A DNA stretch of 64,000 bases from Symbiodinium natans (Eukaryota; Sar; Dinophyceae; Suessiales; Symbiodiniaceae). The notes below the pieces were generated by a model that was given only the letters and a program-made list of their open reading frames with translations, was not told where the DNA came from and searched no databases. The translations under genes and the position numbers were made by a program. The DNA lies in NCBI GenBank assembly GCA_905221605.1, contig CAJNDS010000024.1, positions 62,001 to 126,000 of the forward strand, read 5' to 3'. This document shows, one piece after another, positions 10,240-22,130 of this stretch (its first letter is position 1; each line of letters starts with the position of its first letter).

Positions 10240-12440
10240 CTTGTCTGCTGGACCCTAGACACCTCCCCGCGGATGCTCGTGATGTGCGCGTGCTTGCTCG
10301 CTCGGGCCAAGAGATCTCCCAGCTGTCCCAGCGGATGCTCATGATGCGCTCTCCCGCTTGTATTTGGTCAAGACACAAGCTGATGCTGATGATGCACAGC
10401 CCCTTGCCTGCTGGGCTCAGGATGCGTGCCCCTCTTGCCTTCTGCCCGAGACACCTTCCAGCTGATGCTCATGAGCGCGGCCCTCTTGCTTGCTTGGGCC
10501 ACGATGCTTCCCAATACCCAAACATGCAAATGACCTCCTAGCTGGTGCTCATGAAGCGCCCTTCTTGCCAAGACAGCTGATGCTCATGCGCCCTTTTGTT
10601 TTCTCGGGTCAAGACACTTCCCAGCTGATGCTCATGATGCGCGCCTTCTTGCTTGCTCGGGGGCAAGACACCTCCCAGCTGATGCTCATGATGCGCGCCC
10701 TCTTGGCAAGACACCTCCCAGCTGATGCTCATGATGTGCCCCTGTTGCCCAGACACCTCCTGCTGATGCACATGATACATGATGCTCACCTTCTTGCTCA
10801 GAAATTTCAGTTGAGGCCAAGACCTCCTGACTGATGCTCATGATTTGCGCCCGCTTGCTTGGTCGGGCCAAGACACCTCCCAGCTGATGTTTATCATGCG
10901 CCCCTCTTGCCCAGACACTTCGCAGCTGATGCTCATGATGTGCGCACCCTTCCTTGGTCGGGCCAAGACATCTACCAGCTGATGCTCACGATGCGCTCCC
11001 ACTTTGCTCGTTCGGGGCAAGACACCTCCAGCTGATGCTCATGATGCGCATCCTTCTGCCTGGTCGGGCCAAAACAGCTCCCAGCTGATGCTCATGATGC
11101 GCGCTTTCCCGCTTGGTCTGGCCAAGACACCTCCCAGCTGATGCTCATGATGCACGCCTTCTTGTTGCTCGGGCCAGGACACCTCCCAGCTGATGCGCTT
11201 CTTCTTGTTCGCCGGGGCTAAGACGCCTCACAGCTGACGCTCATGATGTGCTCCTGTTGCCCAGACCTCCCGCTGATGCATCATCGCATGATGCTTGCCT
11301 TCTTGCTTAGAAATTTCAGTTGATGCTCAATGCGCGCCTTCCCCTTGGTCAGGCCAAGACACCTCCCAGCTGATGCGCGCCCTCTTGCTTTGGTCGGGCC
11401 AAAATGCCTCGCAGCTGATGCTCATGATGCGCTCCCATGTGCTCGTTCGAGGCAGGATACCTCCCAGCTGATGCTCATGATGCGCACCATCTGGGTCGGG
11501 CCAAGACACAGCTGATGATCATGAACCCCTCTTGTCCAGACACCTCGCAGCTGATGCTGATGATGCGCACCATCTTGCTTGGTTTGCTCAGGCCAAGACA
11601 CCTCCCACTTGATGCTCATCATGCACCCCTCTTGCCTAGACACCATAACCATCAGCTGCGAGGTGTCTAGGCCCGACCAAGCAAGCGGGCGGACGGCATT
11701 TGCATCAGTTGGGAGGTGTCTTGGCCCGACCAACAAAAGGGCGCGCCTCACAAGCATCAGCTGAGAGATCCAAGAGGGTGAGCATGATTAGCACAGCGAC
11801 TGGTGTCTGAGCAAGAGGGGCGCATCATGAGAACAGCTTGGAGGTGTCTTGGCCCGAGCGAGCAAGAGGGCGCGCATCATGAGCATCAGCTGGGAGGTGT
11901 CTACCCCCGAGCAAGCAAGAAGGCGCGCATCATGAGCATCAGCTGGGAGGCGTAAGAGAGGTCCGTCATGAGCATTGGCTGTGAGGGCTGTTTGGCTTGG
12001 GCCAAAGACACCTCCCAGCTGACACTCATCATGCACCCCTCTTGCCCAGACACCTCGCAGCTGATGCTCATGCACCCTTCTTGCCCAGACGCCAAGACAT
12101 CTCCCAGCTGATGCTTGATGCTTGATGCTCCAGTTGATGAGCTTGGAGCAAGACACCTGGCAGCTGATGCTCACGATTCGTGCCCGGTTTGCTTGTTGAA
12201 GACACTTCCCATTTTCCCATTTTATGCTCATGCCATCTTCCCTGCTTAGTGCAGAAGCTGATGAACCGCCACTGTTGATGCTCACGATGCGTGCCTGCTT
12301 GCCTGTTGAGACCAAGACACCTCCCATTCACCCAGCTCATGTTCGTGATGCGCTAGCTGATGCTCATGATGCGTTCCACTCTGCCAAGACATTATTCAGC
12401 TGACGCTCATGATTCGCACTTTTCGCAGCAGCTGATGCGC
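10240..12440. repeat. Degenerate minisatellite, about 40 units, with an inverted central block
   Basis: Units of about 40-60 bases share the core gacacctcccagctgatgct followed by catgatgcgc and a ttgcttggtcgggccaa-type linker. From 10240 to about 11640 the units point one way; from about 11648 to 11960 the same core appears as its reverse complement; from about 12000 the first orientation resumes. Unit length and sequence vary, so this is an old, diverged array. ORFs inside it are by-products of the repeats. No gene is supported in the array. Confidence 0.93.
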
Positions 12441-14078
12441 ACAATGGTGCCTGCACTTTACCCCCTTTTCGAAGAAGCTCTTTGCGTGGGTTTGGTTGCC
12501 CGGAGGCTGGCCGGCTCGTCGATGAAGCCGCCTTTGTGCTGAAGGACACCTGGCTCGTGCTTGAATTCAGGCTGACATTTGATGAACCTGCATGCGCTCA
12601 AAGGACGAACTGTGCGAAGCTGCATTTGCTCGGAAGCGCGGAATCTCAGAAGGTGCGGGATAGTAGCAAGGCGACGTGCGAGGTGAAGTGCTGGAGGTGC
12701 TGTAAATTGCTGTCATGTGGGTGACAGGATACTCCTTGGCAGCAGCGCTCCAGCGTGCACGTGACAACGGCCCTCTGCTGCGGGGAATATCAGTGGGTGG
12801 CCAAGATTGGGGCTCACTGGCACTGAAGGCATGGCAAGTGCGTGCAGAGGTCTACTGCTTTCCTTCCGTCGGGGAGAAGCGGGAACTGCCAATGCTGGTT
12901 GCTGCTGCTGGAGGAACATGGCTCTCTTCTAAGAATGGCAGGTGACCGACTGTTCGCGTTTTCGTGTCGTTCTAGTGAGCCTAGAGAGGCTTAGAGGGAA
13001 TCACGAAGCAAAGCGGCCGCACCTCAGGTTGAAACGCTTCCCTCTACAGCCAGCTTGCCCGTCTGTGCCATGTTCAATCGTTGAGTTGCAGATGATGAAA
13101 TGCACCTTTCGACGTTCTCCGATGTTCCCGTGCGCGGAGGTGCTGCTGCTGGCCGAGCGCTGTGTCAGCAGTGCCTGATGCTTGGGGGAGGGACATCAGA
13201 TTCATCGAGGCTTAATTTTTTCGGTCGGGTGCAATGCGTGCATTGCTTGCACTGCTTGGGCCCCTCGAGGAGAGGGAGCAGCAGCGCCGACGGGTCTACG
13301 AGGTCTACGATGTGGAACTCCTGCGTGAGGCAAGACGCATGCAAAGATATGCAAAGGGCTGTTGGTTTCATGCCTGCAAAGTATCCGTGCCCAGGCTGCA
13401 TGTACGCAGGAACTTCGACGGGCAGCATATCGACTTCAGTGAGCTTTCAGTCCAGCAGACTCAGCAGACATAATTCGACAATTTGTAATTCGCACGTTGC
13501 GGTGGTGTGGCTTGCTCTTAGAGTGAGTCAGAGAACTTGCATGGCAGTTTTTTCAAAAGAGCCCTGTTGACCTGAGCATACCGTCGTGACAGCAAGCTGT
13601 GGCTGCTCTTTCGACTCGCATGACTCATGACGTGCGTTCGAAGCCTTACCGCTTCCTCGCAGGTGTTGGCTCAGGCACAGGTCTTGGACAACGCATCGCC
13701 GCTGTGGAATCCATGTATGTTAGCTGCTGTGATCCCTACCAGCCCCTTCAGAGCGAAAGCAGCCGGCAGCTGCAAGGAGCAGTGGCCATCTCACGGCAGA
13801 GGTTTTCGAAGATTTCTCAATGTTTTCGAAGTCGGATGCAGGAGGTATAACATCGGGCAGCAGCGGTCGCTTGAAGCGCACGCGCACAGATGCTGTTACA
13901 AAGCTGCAGCTGGAGCTGTGCATTGCGTTTAGAAATTCATAAACATACATGTGGCCATGTAGACAGCCGAGGATATTGTGCAGTTTACCACTGCGACTCT
14001 TCCAATGCACTGAAGATGACCCCAGTGTAGTGCTTGAGTGTGATGTTGATAGTTTCAAGATCCTCGGGCCTTGCCAAG
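12441..14078. other. Region with scattered exon-like segments upstream of the Calx-beta/ABC gene
   Basis: Possible exons on the plus strand are 12507-12570 (AGRLVDEAAFVLKDTWLVLE), 12736-12940 (QRARDNGPLLRGISVGGQDW) and 13234-13365 (GPLEEREQQRRRVYEVYDVE). They could be 5' exons of the gene starting at 14079 or of a separate gene; I could not join them. No family was recognised. Confidence 0.3.
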
Positions 14079-17000
14079 GATCTACTATGTCGAGGAGGAT
14101 GAAGGGCGTCTGACAGTTGACATTATGCGACTGGGATCCATGAAAGGTGCCATCAAGGTTCGTTTTGCAACAGCCTCCTGGCGCAAACAATCGCTTTGAC
14201 GTCGATGTCGCTCATTGCTGTGTTCCTGCAGTCTGGCTGATCCGTTTGCACATGCGGTAGTGCCGCAATTGGCATGACGGTCTGCAAAAGTCGAGGAAGA
14301 TGGCTCTGCAAAAGCTGGGCTATCATACGAGGAGACGTTTGGGGAGGTCCTCTTCGAAGATCAAGAGCACCGTGATTGCATTGGTTTCAGTTGTTTCACT
14401 GTATTTAGCTTGGTGGCATCTTGGCAGCCTTATCCGTAGCGTTATCCGAGTTTTCTCGCTGCTGTTAGGTACCGGAAGTCTATTGACATCAACACGATTG
14501 CGAGCGCGTACTGGACAGCGACCATGGAGTTTAAGGTGCCTTTCAGAGAGACTGTTGCAAAGGCAAAGCACGCTGAGAGCAGGCTGAAAGAATTTGAAAG
14601 CCCAGAGAGATCTGATGAGTGCCTGGAGGTGCGCCTACTTGACCCCGAAGGCTGCAATCTGGGCCCTTTGGCCCAGAGAAATCCTGTTGAGCACGGAGGC
14701 CTCTGGACAAAATCCGAAGGTTCTTTCCGAGCAGCTGAGGAAATCACCTGCACACCTGCCGTGTCAAGATCATTGATACAGGGACCTTTCCTTCAGTCAA
14801 GTACGAGGACCAGCTCCGGCTCCTTAATGGCAAGACATCAGAATAGGAAGTTTCCGACATCAGGGATACCTTACATTGGGTCCTTATGAGAAGGGGATCC
14901 GATTATTTGGGGATCTACATTGGGGTCCCCTATTCCCTGCATCCCCAGAACTGTTTGGCTATCAGTCCGGAGAAGTGGAGAGGGCGTGCATGCCTCACCG
15001 AAGCTTTGCCTCGAGGCTGGGTCATGATGGACTGGACCAGATCAGCACCTTGTCATCACATGCCCGCATTCATGTCGTTTCTCGTCGCTATGTTTCGTGG
15101 AGTCCCTTTGTGGGGGGGGCAGGGCGGCAGCGCAGGTCCGTCAGGCCTATTCTGGGAGTACTGGAAGCTCTGCTTCTACCAGGTCCCGGGTATTGCTGTT
15201 CGGACAGTCTTCATGCTGATCTTCGATCAGCTGAAGCCACTGGGATGCAAAATTCATCTTGGCTGGTGCCAATTGTGCTCCGCGAAAGCCCACGAAATAT
15301 CGCGGAATCCGAGGCAGAGTTTCAGGGTTGCCCGAAATGGACTTGTCCTAAGACGGTGTTGGTTGTTCGATATATTGTTTGGGGGAGGTCTGCGCATCGT
15401 TTGAGTTCCACGCAGTGCGCAGTACAAAGTCCCAACAGCTGAAGCAGAACCACCTCTTCATGAGACTTCTGCCTTCCTTCAGGAATGTCTACCGCTACTT
15501 CATCCTGTGCCTCAACATCTACCTGGTTGACGTTCTGTTCAACATGGAAGCGTCAGAAGATCGTCTTTGGATGTCCACACGGCTCCGTACGGCCTATGCG
15601 GTCGCCATCTCTTATGTGGCTCCTATGTTGGTGCTGCATGCCTGGGATCTCATCAAGGCAAACATGGACGTGCAAGGACACCTGCGCCTGTATCTGCAAG
15701 CCAGCCTTTTTCGGCGATACCTGAACTACAGCAACTTGGCCAGGCATTTTGCAAGTGTAGCAAAATGGACTTTAGCAGGAGCTGGGTCGAAGGGTTTTAC
15801 ATATTGCCGAGGTGAAGAATCCCGGGTATCAGTGCCTCCTGCAGACATGCAGCATGCACTGAGCCTGGGATCAAAAAGTGCAGCAGAAGGATACACGAAG
15901 GTCATGGATCTTTTCCAAAAATTCGGACAGCCACTTCTTTGCAATTATGCGGAACTTCCTTCTCGTCCACTCTGTCAAGCATTCGTCTTGTGAAGCGTCA
16001 CTTACACTTGGCGTGAGGCTGGCAGTGTTCACCTACTTTACGCTGCGTGAGAATCCAGACGCCATCTACCTGATACTGGCAATGCCCTCTCTCATGGCGA
16101 TATTCCTCGCGTGACGCGGCCATGTTGGAGCTGAAGAAATCCTGCAGACTTGTTCCTGCCCCAGCTCAGGTTCAAGGCGTGTATGCCGTTGGATCGGGAG
16201 GGCCGCAAGGACATTGAGGCATCTGTTCTATCCCTGGCTGCGGAAGTTTGCCAGCGCTATCGCCTCATTGCCGACTATTTCCAGCGGCCCCAGATGAACG
16301 AAATCTTCGCCCGGCAGACAAATGAGCTTCGCCGTGAATATATCCCGGAGAACATCGAAGGTGTGAATAACGAGTATTTTCCCAAATGGCTGGGGCCTGT
16401 GTTTGTAGCCGCTTACATTGCCTTGGATGCCCAGAACGTCTTTGATGCCACGATCTCACTGGGAACCTTCCTGGCCACCATCTCCGTGATGAAGGACATC
16501 AGTTCGGAGTTCGCCGATGCGTATACCTTGATCCTCGACTTGGCGGGCACCTTCGGGTCCATTCAGTACTTAACAACTTACTTCAACAAGGAGACGGACC
16601 TTCTGACCTGGAAGGGTGTCAACCGGACGCGCCGAGAGCTGACGCCACTTTCTGGCAGTGATCGTAGGAGTGATAGTGATGTCGGGGCCCCAAGGCATCA
16701 AGGCATCCAGGCTCTTCCCGTCCGCAAGCGTGCCAAGGGAGATGAAAGGAAAACGACACAACTTGACACAGCAAAATCACAAAAACAAACGGTCCGCCAA
16801 AACTCCGCGGGTCATCTCAGAGAATGAGAAGGGAGCGACGGCAACAAGTTAAGGCTCATGAATCCGGGGTTTGGGTGGCCAAGAACTACCCGGACGTGGG
16901 TCTCCTTGGGCCAGGCGGGGGGGGGGGGTGGGTTAGGGCTTGCCACCCAACACCTCATTGGGCTCGATGCCCTTTTCTTGGGTGGCAGGCGGTAAACCCG

Positions 17001-18967
17001 AAAAGGGGGTCCTTAAGCCCTGAGCCCTGAAAACTCTGAACCGCAAAAGGCGATGTTGGGTGGCAAACCCTAAATTTTCAAGGGGGGGGATGTTGGTTGG
17101 CAGGCCACAAGCCCTAAAAGGAAACGTGGGGCGACCCTAAACGGTGGCAAGCGCGAAAAACTTCAACTAAGCAACATCTTTGGCACCCCCTTTGAGGGAT
17201 CTGGCCGTTCGAAACAAACATGAGAAGGTCCAGCTAAGCATTTTGGATTGTCTCAACAGTTCCAAGGGAACAACAAATGTTAGAATCCATGATGTGCCAT
17301 ATGCTGCGCCATGCAGTGATCGGCGTGAATTCCGGTGATGTGCTGTTGCCCTCCACCTAAGGAGGCAGGCACGAGACAAGGCCTTCGCCAAGGCAGAAAC
17401 ACCTGCAGATGGCATCGAAGACAGGTCCGCGGTCTTGTACAAGACGGACCTCATTCCGATTCAGAAGCTCGGTCGAGCACCCTCCTGATTATGGCCATTA
17501 ATGGGCCCTAATTCCCACGATCATCTGCCGCAGATGCTTTGAAGAGCTTGTCTAGGTTCTGCGCAGCACCGAGGCTCTCCAACATGTGCTACGGATGGAT
17601 CCGGCATGAGCCAATCTTTGAGAATGTCAACGTGTCCGTGGACCAGGGCAAGCTGGTGGCTGTCATGGGATCGCACGGGTCTGGGAAGGCGAAACCTGCC
17701 AGAATTCAGCCAAGGGGTTAGGCTGGGTTTACCCTGCCGCAGACGACCACAGCTTGATTGAAGGATGCACCAACATGTCCTGACAGGAGTAGCCGCCGAT
17801 CTGTAGTTTTGAGTCGGGGTGAAGCTGGCATTGAAGTGGCGTGGCAAAGGATGTGTAGAGAAAGGAACTCAACTCATGTTACCTCATGTTCCGTGATGTT
17901 CCTCCGCACACTCTCGAGCTTATCGAGTCATCGACGGTGTAATGATGCCAAGGCCAAGCGTACCTCTCGAAACATCCATCGTATGTTGCAGCTGAGGACT
18001 CTCCTCAAACTGCTTGGACACATGGTCTTTCCGACGGATGGAGCCATCTTCATTCCCTCACACCTGAGGATCTTGCACGTGACCCAGGAGGCTTTCATTC
18101 TCAATCTTTCCGCATGGCAGAACCTGATCTTTGGTTGCCCAAACCCGCACACCGTTGATCCACGTCGGGTTCGAAGAATCTGCGAGCGACTGAAGATGAA
18201 GGTCACACTTGAGTTGATCAAAGACGACTTGGAAAAGCAGGAGAAACTGAGGGGGTCCCCCTCAAATGCGGATGAGGAAGACTCGGAGGAGGAGGAAGAG
18301 GGAGAGAAGGATTTCAGGGGCGCTGGCAGCGCATGGCAGGAGAGCCTCACGTATTCGGAGAAAGTCAAACTCCACCTGGCGAGAGCTCTGATCATGAACC
18401 CGGAAGTTCTGGTCTTGCAGCGACCGCTGCTCCTTGCCTTAAAAACTCCCTCTTTACCCTCGGCGTAGAGATGTGTGGCTTTGTGACGTGTAGATTTCTG
18501 GCTCCGAGGCATCACTACGACAAGAAGACGGGCGAGCTGGTCCTTGACCTTCTCAAAGAGAACGTGCAGTCAAGGGGCCTGGAGCTGCCAGAGAAGAACC
18601 GGGTGCACCGCCGACCGCGCACCTGTGCCTCGGCAAAAGGGCTCGGGATCGGGGTTGAAAACAATATTAGAGCTGAAGGATGTTTAGGGTTTGGGCTTAG
18701 GGTTCAGGGTTCAGAGGCCCTAGACCGGACCCCTAACTTTCAACGAAACCCTGAATCCTCAATCCTGCAACCCTAAAGCCCTGTTCCTGGTTCCTGCCCT
18801 TGTCACTTCAAGGTTTCTTCACGGTGGAAGCCGAAACCGACGCGCACAGAGCGGATGTTGTGTGGTACATTGACCGCTCAACGGTGAGGAACTACGATGA
18901 TCCTGGCACTGTCACATCTGAGTTCTTCAAAGCCAAGACCCTGGGCTCCTTTCACATGAACGACTGA
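14079..18967 (+). CDS. Calx-beta domain fused to a half-size ABC transporter with degenerate NBD
   Basis: Calx-beta domain: 14079-14172 (YYVEEDEGRLTVDIMRLGS, IKVRFAT), 14296-14366 (EDGSAKAGLSYEETFGEVLF), 14469-14535 (YRKSIDI, TMEFK), 14629-14662 (VRLLDPEGCNL), 14740- (HLHTCRVKIIDTGTFP). ABC membrane domain: about 15145-15229 (LFWEYWKLCFYQVPG), 15483-15940 (NVYRYFILCLNIYLVDVLFN; LFRRYLNYS), near 16020-16114, and 16160-16650 (YRLIADYFQRPQ, FPKWLGPVFVAAYIALD). Nucleotide-binding domain: 17540-17690 with Walker A GSHGSGKAT completed across an intron, 17997-18428 with signature LTYSEKVKLHLARAL and Walker B position EVLVLQRPL, 18509-18624, and 18813-18967 ending in TGA. Walker A is intact, but the signature, the Walker B Asp/Glu (now Gln/Arg) and the switch His (now in FFTV) are changed, so ATP hydrolysis is doubtful. 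Probably a membrane protein with a Ca2+-binding Calx-beta module; the role is unknown. Confidence 0.85.
16840..17160. repeat. TTTAGGG-like and poly-G rich intronic block
   Basis: Degenerate aaaccctaaa/ccttaagccctgagccctg phrases with G runs (16917-16929, 17084-17091) lie between the membrane-domain exons and the NBD exons of the ABC gene. Similar blocks recur in the window. Confidence 0.65.
17691..17996 (+). other. GA-AG intron splitting Walker A
   Basis: Exon ends in ...GGG AAG GC, intron begins GAAACC and ends GCTGAG, next exon starts G ACT CTC. Only this junction restores the Walker A sequence G-K-A-T-L-L-K in frame. GA donors are reported for dinoflagellate introns. Confidence 0.7.
18670..18780 (+). 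repeat. TTTAGGG-like block in the last intron of the ABC gene
   Basis: Phrases such as tttagggtttgggcttagggttcaggg occur in the GT-AG intron 18625-18812. They resemble degenerate plant-type telomere repeats but do not form a perfect array. Confidence 0.7.
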
Positions 18968-19640
18968 AGCAAGCCGTTGGGCTGCTAGCGTTGCTCGTAG
19001 CTGCCACCTGTGCAGCTCCGGGGCCATCGAGAACCTTCGATCGTCCTTTCAACGCACCGCGTGCACTGCCAAAGAGAGCTCGAAATGTTTGGTACCATCC
19101 GCCCCCCGGTAAGCCACATGCAACCTAAGCCGGTACCTCACAGGACCGTCACGAAGACACCGGGCCCGTCTCTCAAATGTCGCCGCCCCCCCCCCCCACC
19201 CTACATAAATGAATAAAGGTCTGAAGCTTCCATATTTGAATGGCTGCCCGGGGCCCTGCGGATTTTGGGGTCCTATCCGCACCATATACACGCAAGTTTG
19301 AAACTGAAGAGTGTTTTCAATTGTGAATGAAGCTCAGGGGCCATAGTGATTCGAGGCTCCAACCTCTATGCAAGCTTTAATTTTAACGCTACGCGACCCG
19401 CCTCGGCCCGGCCCAGCGCATCCGCGTGAGCATGGTGATTCCGCAGCGCCCAAGTCGCTGGACCCCAAGCAATAAGGGTTGGGTTGAGGGTTGAGGGTTG
19501 AGGGTTCCGGGTTTATGGTTTATGGTTTGGGGTTTGGGGTTGAGGGTTAGTTTAGGGCTCAAGGTTCACGCTTTGGGGTTGAGGGAGTGATCGTAGGGTT
19601 GAGCCAGGCCCCTTAAACCCCTTAAGGTTTAAGGCGGCTC
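18968..19640. other. Intergenic region with G/T-rich telomere-like repeats
   Basis: No gene seen. At 19470-19600 ggttgagggttgagggtttggggtttagggct-like repeats occur, and a short poly-C run lies at 19185-19198. Confidence 0.5.
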
Positions 19641-19802
19641 TTCGGCAGGGTGGGGGAGGGGGGAGGTGGGGTGGGGGGAGTGGGGGCGGGGGGGGTAGGG
19701 GTGGGGGGGGGAGGGTGGGGGGGTGGGGGGGGGTGGGGGGGGGGCGGAGGGGGGGGGGGGGGGGGGGGGTGGGGGGGGGGGTGGGGGGGGGGGTGGGGGG
19801 CG
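19640..19802 (+). repeat. Poly-G tract of about 160 bases
   Basis: The plus strand is almost pure G broken by single T, A or C bases. It has many G-runs of four or more, so intramolecular G-quadruplexes are expected. Gly-rich and Pro-rich ORFs across it are artefacts. Such tracts are also weak points for sequencing and assembly. Confidence 0.95.
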
Positions 19803-21175
19803 TCCGAAAAAGGGCCTTTGGGTGTGGGGGGGTGCCTGTTCTGACAACCTATACACCTCCGGCCCGAGGCCTCGGCGGATGTTGAGGAGAAATCTCCCTT
19901 GCCATGAGAAGCTGAATCATGCCCTCTAAATTCACTAGTCAAAGCAATGCAAGGATTTGTGTTTCTCCAAAAGCTTGAGGAATTTGAGATTTTCGATTGA
20001 ATCCTTGAGGCTGAGACTTTGGGCCTCGATTGTAAGCTTCGGTATCCCAACTGATTTCGTGTTGGCGGAGCGAAATGCTTAATCTTGATGCTAAAGAATT
20101 TGGAGACTAATATTTGCGCATTTAGACAGTTTTGAACGAAGCGCCAACGTTTCTTGGATTTGAAGCAGAGGCTGTCTTGCGCAACATCAATTTAGATTCC
20201 TCTTCGTGTTCAAGCTTTACGGGAGGATTTGGCGAGCCTCAAAAACTATAGGGTCTGTTTTGTCGGAGGGCTTGGAATGAACATGTTGCGACCGAAGTCA
20301 GCTCAGCCCCGAGATCGTGACATCGGAAATTCTTGTTCGAACAGAATTCAACCGTTTTCGCAATGAACAGGTCTGCAAGCTCTAGACGTATTCTGATGGC
20401 CAACAGGAGCGTAGGAATTTTGAAATGAGTCGAGCCGTTTTGAGTTAAAGCATCCAACTCTGGGGGTAATCTCTGCATGCGATTTGCATTTGCATGGAGA
20501 AGCGTGTTGCAGCATTGCGGGAGTTGGATGCCCAACATTTGTTCAGCACCAGCTTTTGTTCACAAGGCTGCAGGGTGTTTTATGGGGGCAGATGCTTACC
20601 TTACTTACCTCAGCTTGGAGCATGTTGCGGCCTTCCAGCACGAGGTCTACCAGCCAATTTGCGTCTTGCTCCAGTGTCCAGCTTCAGAATTTCGGCTCCA
20701 CGCTTTGCAGCCCGTTGGTTTAGGCATCTTGAGAAATGCCGCCTATCGAAACTTGCACTATAACGGGCTTTTGATCAAAGCACAGCAACATGCAGAACTT
20801 CGATTTGGGCAGCAACGTATCAGCATAGGCATCTGGCACTTCTACATCCAAGGGCTCGTTCGAAGCCGATGCATCGAGATGTCTTTGAAGATGCAAGTGC
20901 CTCTGCAAGACCGCCATGTTTGTCCGAGTGTGGAGCTTCATTACCTGACGGTCTGTGATATGGTGCACTGCATGTCAGGGATTTCCGATGGCTATGGTTA
21001 TGGCGGAAGTTGAGCGTCTCGTCCTTAGAGTTGCCCCGCATCTGCTGCAGCACCGGGAATCGGACTTGCTCATCTCGAGGTTCCGTGCAGGCGATCTGCA
21101 CGCGGCTCATGGAACCGCATGTAGAGGCGCTTCAGCAGCTTAAAACCACCCCCAAGCCCAGGGAGACCTCCGAGT
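19803..21175. other. Unassigned stretch with an unrecognised 178-codon ORF
   Basis: An ORF at 20477-21013 (+) and an overlapping one at 20239-20538 (-) exist, but neither has recognisable motifs or convincing codon bias. The base composition is more AT-rich than neighbouring exons. I would not call a gene. Confidence 0.35.
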
Positions 21176-21179
21176 GAGG

Positions 21180-22130
21180 TGCCGTGGCTTGTTTTCCCTG
21201 AAAGGCGGCAGCAGGGACCCTCGTGCAGATCGAGGGCTTGTGGGATCTTGCCAAGGCCGTGTTCCCAGCATCGTCAATCTACCACCACTATCATAGCAGA
21301 GAGTTTTCAAGCCCCCATTCTCTTTAGAGGCGAACTCGAGGAAGCTTATCGACATGGACCATGCCGGTACCTCGGGCCACTTTCACCACTGCCTGTGCAC
21401 TTCATTCGTGTTCTGCTTTGAGTTAACTTCGGTATTTGTTCATTCCCTCATTTCGTCTGAGGTCTTCCGCAATATGCAGGAGGGGCTTCTGAAAATGGAT
21501 GGTTTTCGCATCCTGGTCTTGAAATTTTTGGGGAGTGTTTGGGGGAGGGGAGGGGGATGTGGAGACTTGCGACTAAGGCACGGAACTTGACCGATTCGAT
21601 TCCACTCTCAACAAGCAGGCGGGCACAGCGGGTTTAGAGTGGCGCTGTCGTGGGGAAGATGGCGCGGCACCATCGTCAAGGCTGTCGAGACGGAGAGCCT
21701 GATTGAGCGCTACGAGGCGTATGCGATGCTGTAAAGTTGTGTCATGTTGCTTTGGGGTGGAAGAGCAGAGATCACCAGAGAGTCACCAGAGGTCGAGTTG
21801 CAGCAGCTGAAGATGCTCACCAGGCAGAAGGATCGGCTTTCGTGTGCTATGTTCTAGGACGTCTGGTGTCCGTGTCTTCAGAGCAGGCAACTTGTGGACT
21901 GCTCAGGAGGAAGCAAATCTGCAGCAACGACGTGCCCTTGATGCATTGCGGCGCCCGCCCCATTTGAGCGGAATGGACAGAAGAGATGTGATCGGAGATA
22001 CGCGCGGTTTAGGAGGGTCTAGGACTGCATCGCAGGCACGAGCTGCAGCACCTCCAGTCGCGCCCTCAAGTGCACTCGAAGGATCTCGAAGGCAAGTCTC
22101 CACACAGCAAGTTAATCATCCTGGGAGGAA
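21180..22130 (+). CDS. Possible multi-exon gene, unknown; one EF-hand-like loop
   Basis: Exon-like plus-strand segments: 21211-21290 (GTLVQIEGLWDLAKAVF), 21342-21380 (KLIDMDHAGTSGHFHH, which has the D-x-D-x-x-G spacing of an EF-hand loop but lacks the usual final Glu), 21462-21500 (VFRNMQEGLLKM), 21650-21732 (GTIVKAVETESLIERYEAYA), 21778-21850 (ESPEVELQQLKMLTRQKDRL) and 21888-22010 (EEANLQQRRALDALRRPPHL). Segments are charged and helical in character. Splice junctions were not worked out and the segments may come from more than one gene. Confidence 0.3.

Noticed and set aside
10240-12440. CRISPR-like array of regularly spaced repeats
   Set aside because: Units vary in length and sequence, have no unique spacers between constant repeats, and lie in a eukaryotic intron-rich genome.
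14079-14840. Na+/Ca2+ exchanger gene, because of the Calx-beta domain
   Set aside because: No exchanger alpha-repeats are found on either side; the following exons match ABC membrane and nucleotide-binding domains.
17167-17454. Minus-strand 95-codon ORF in the ABC gene intron
   Set aside because: No motif and no neighbouring exons; it lies within an intron defined by strong flanking exons.
19629-19856. Gly-rich and Pro-rich ORFs
   Set aside because: They are translations of the poly-G tract.
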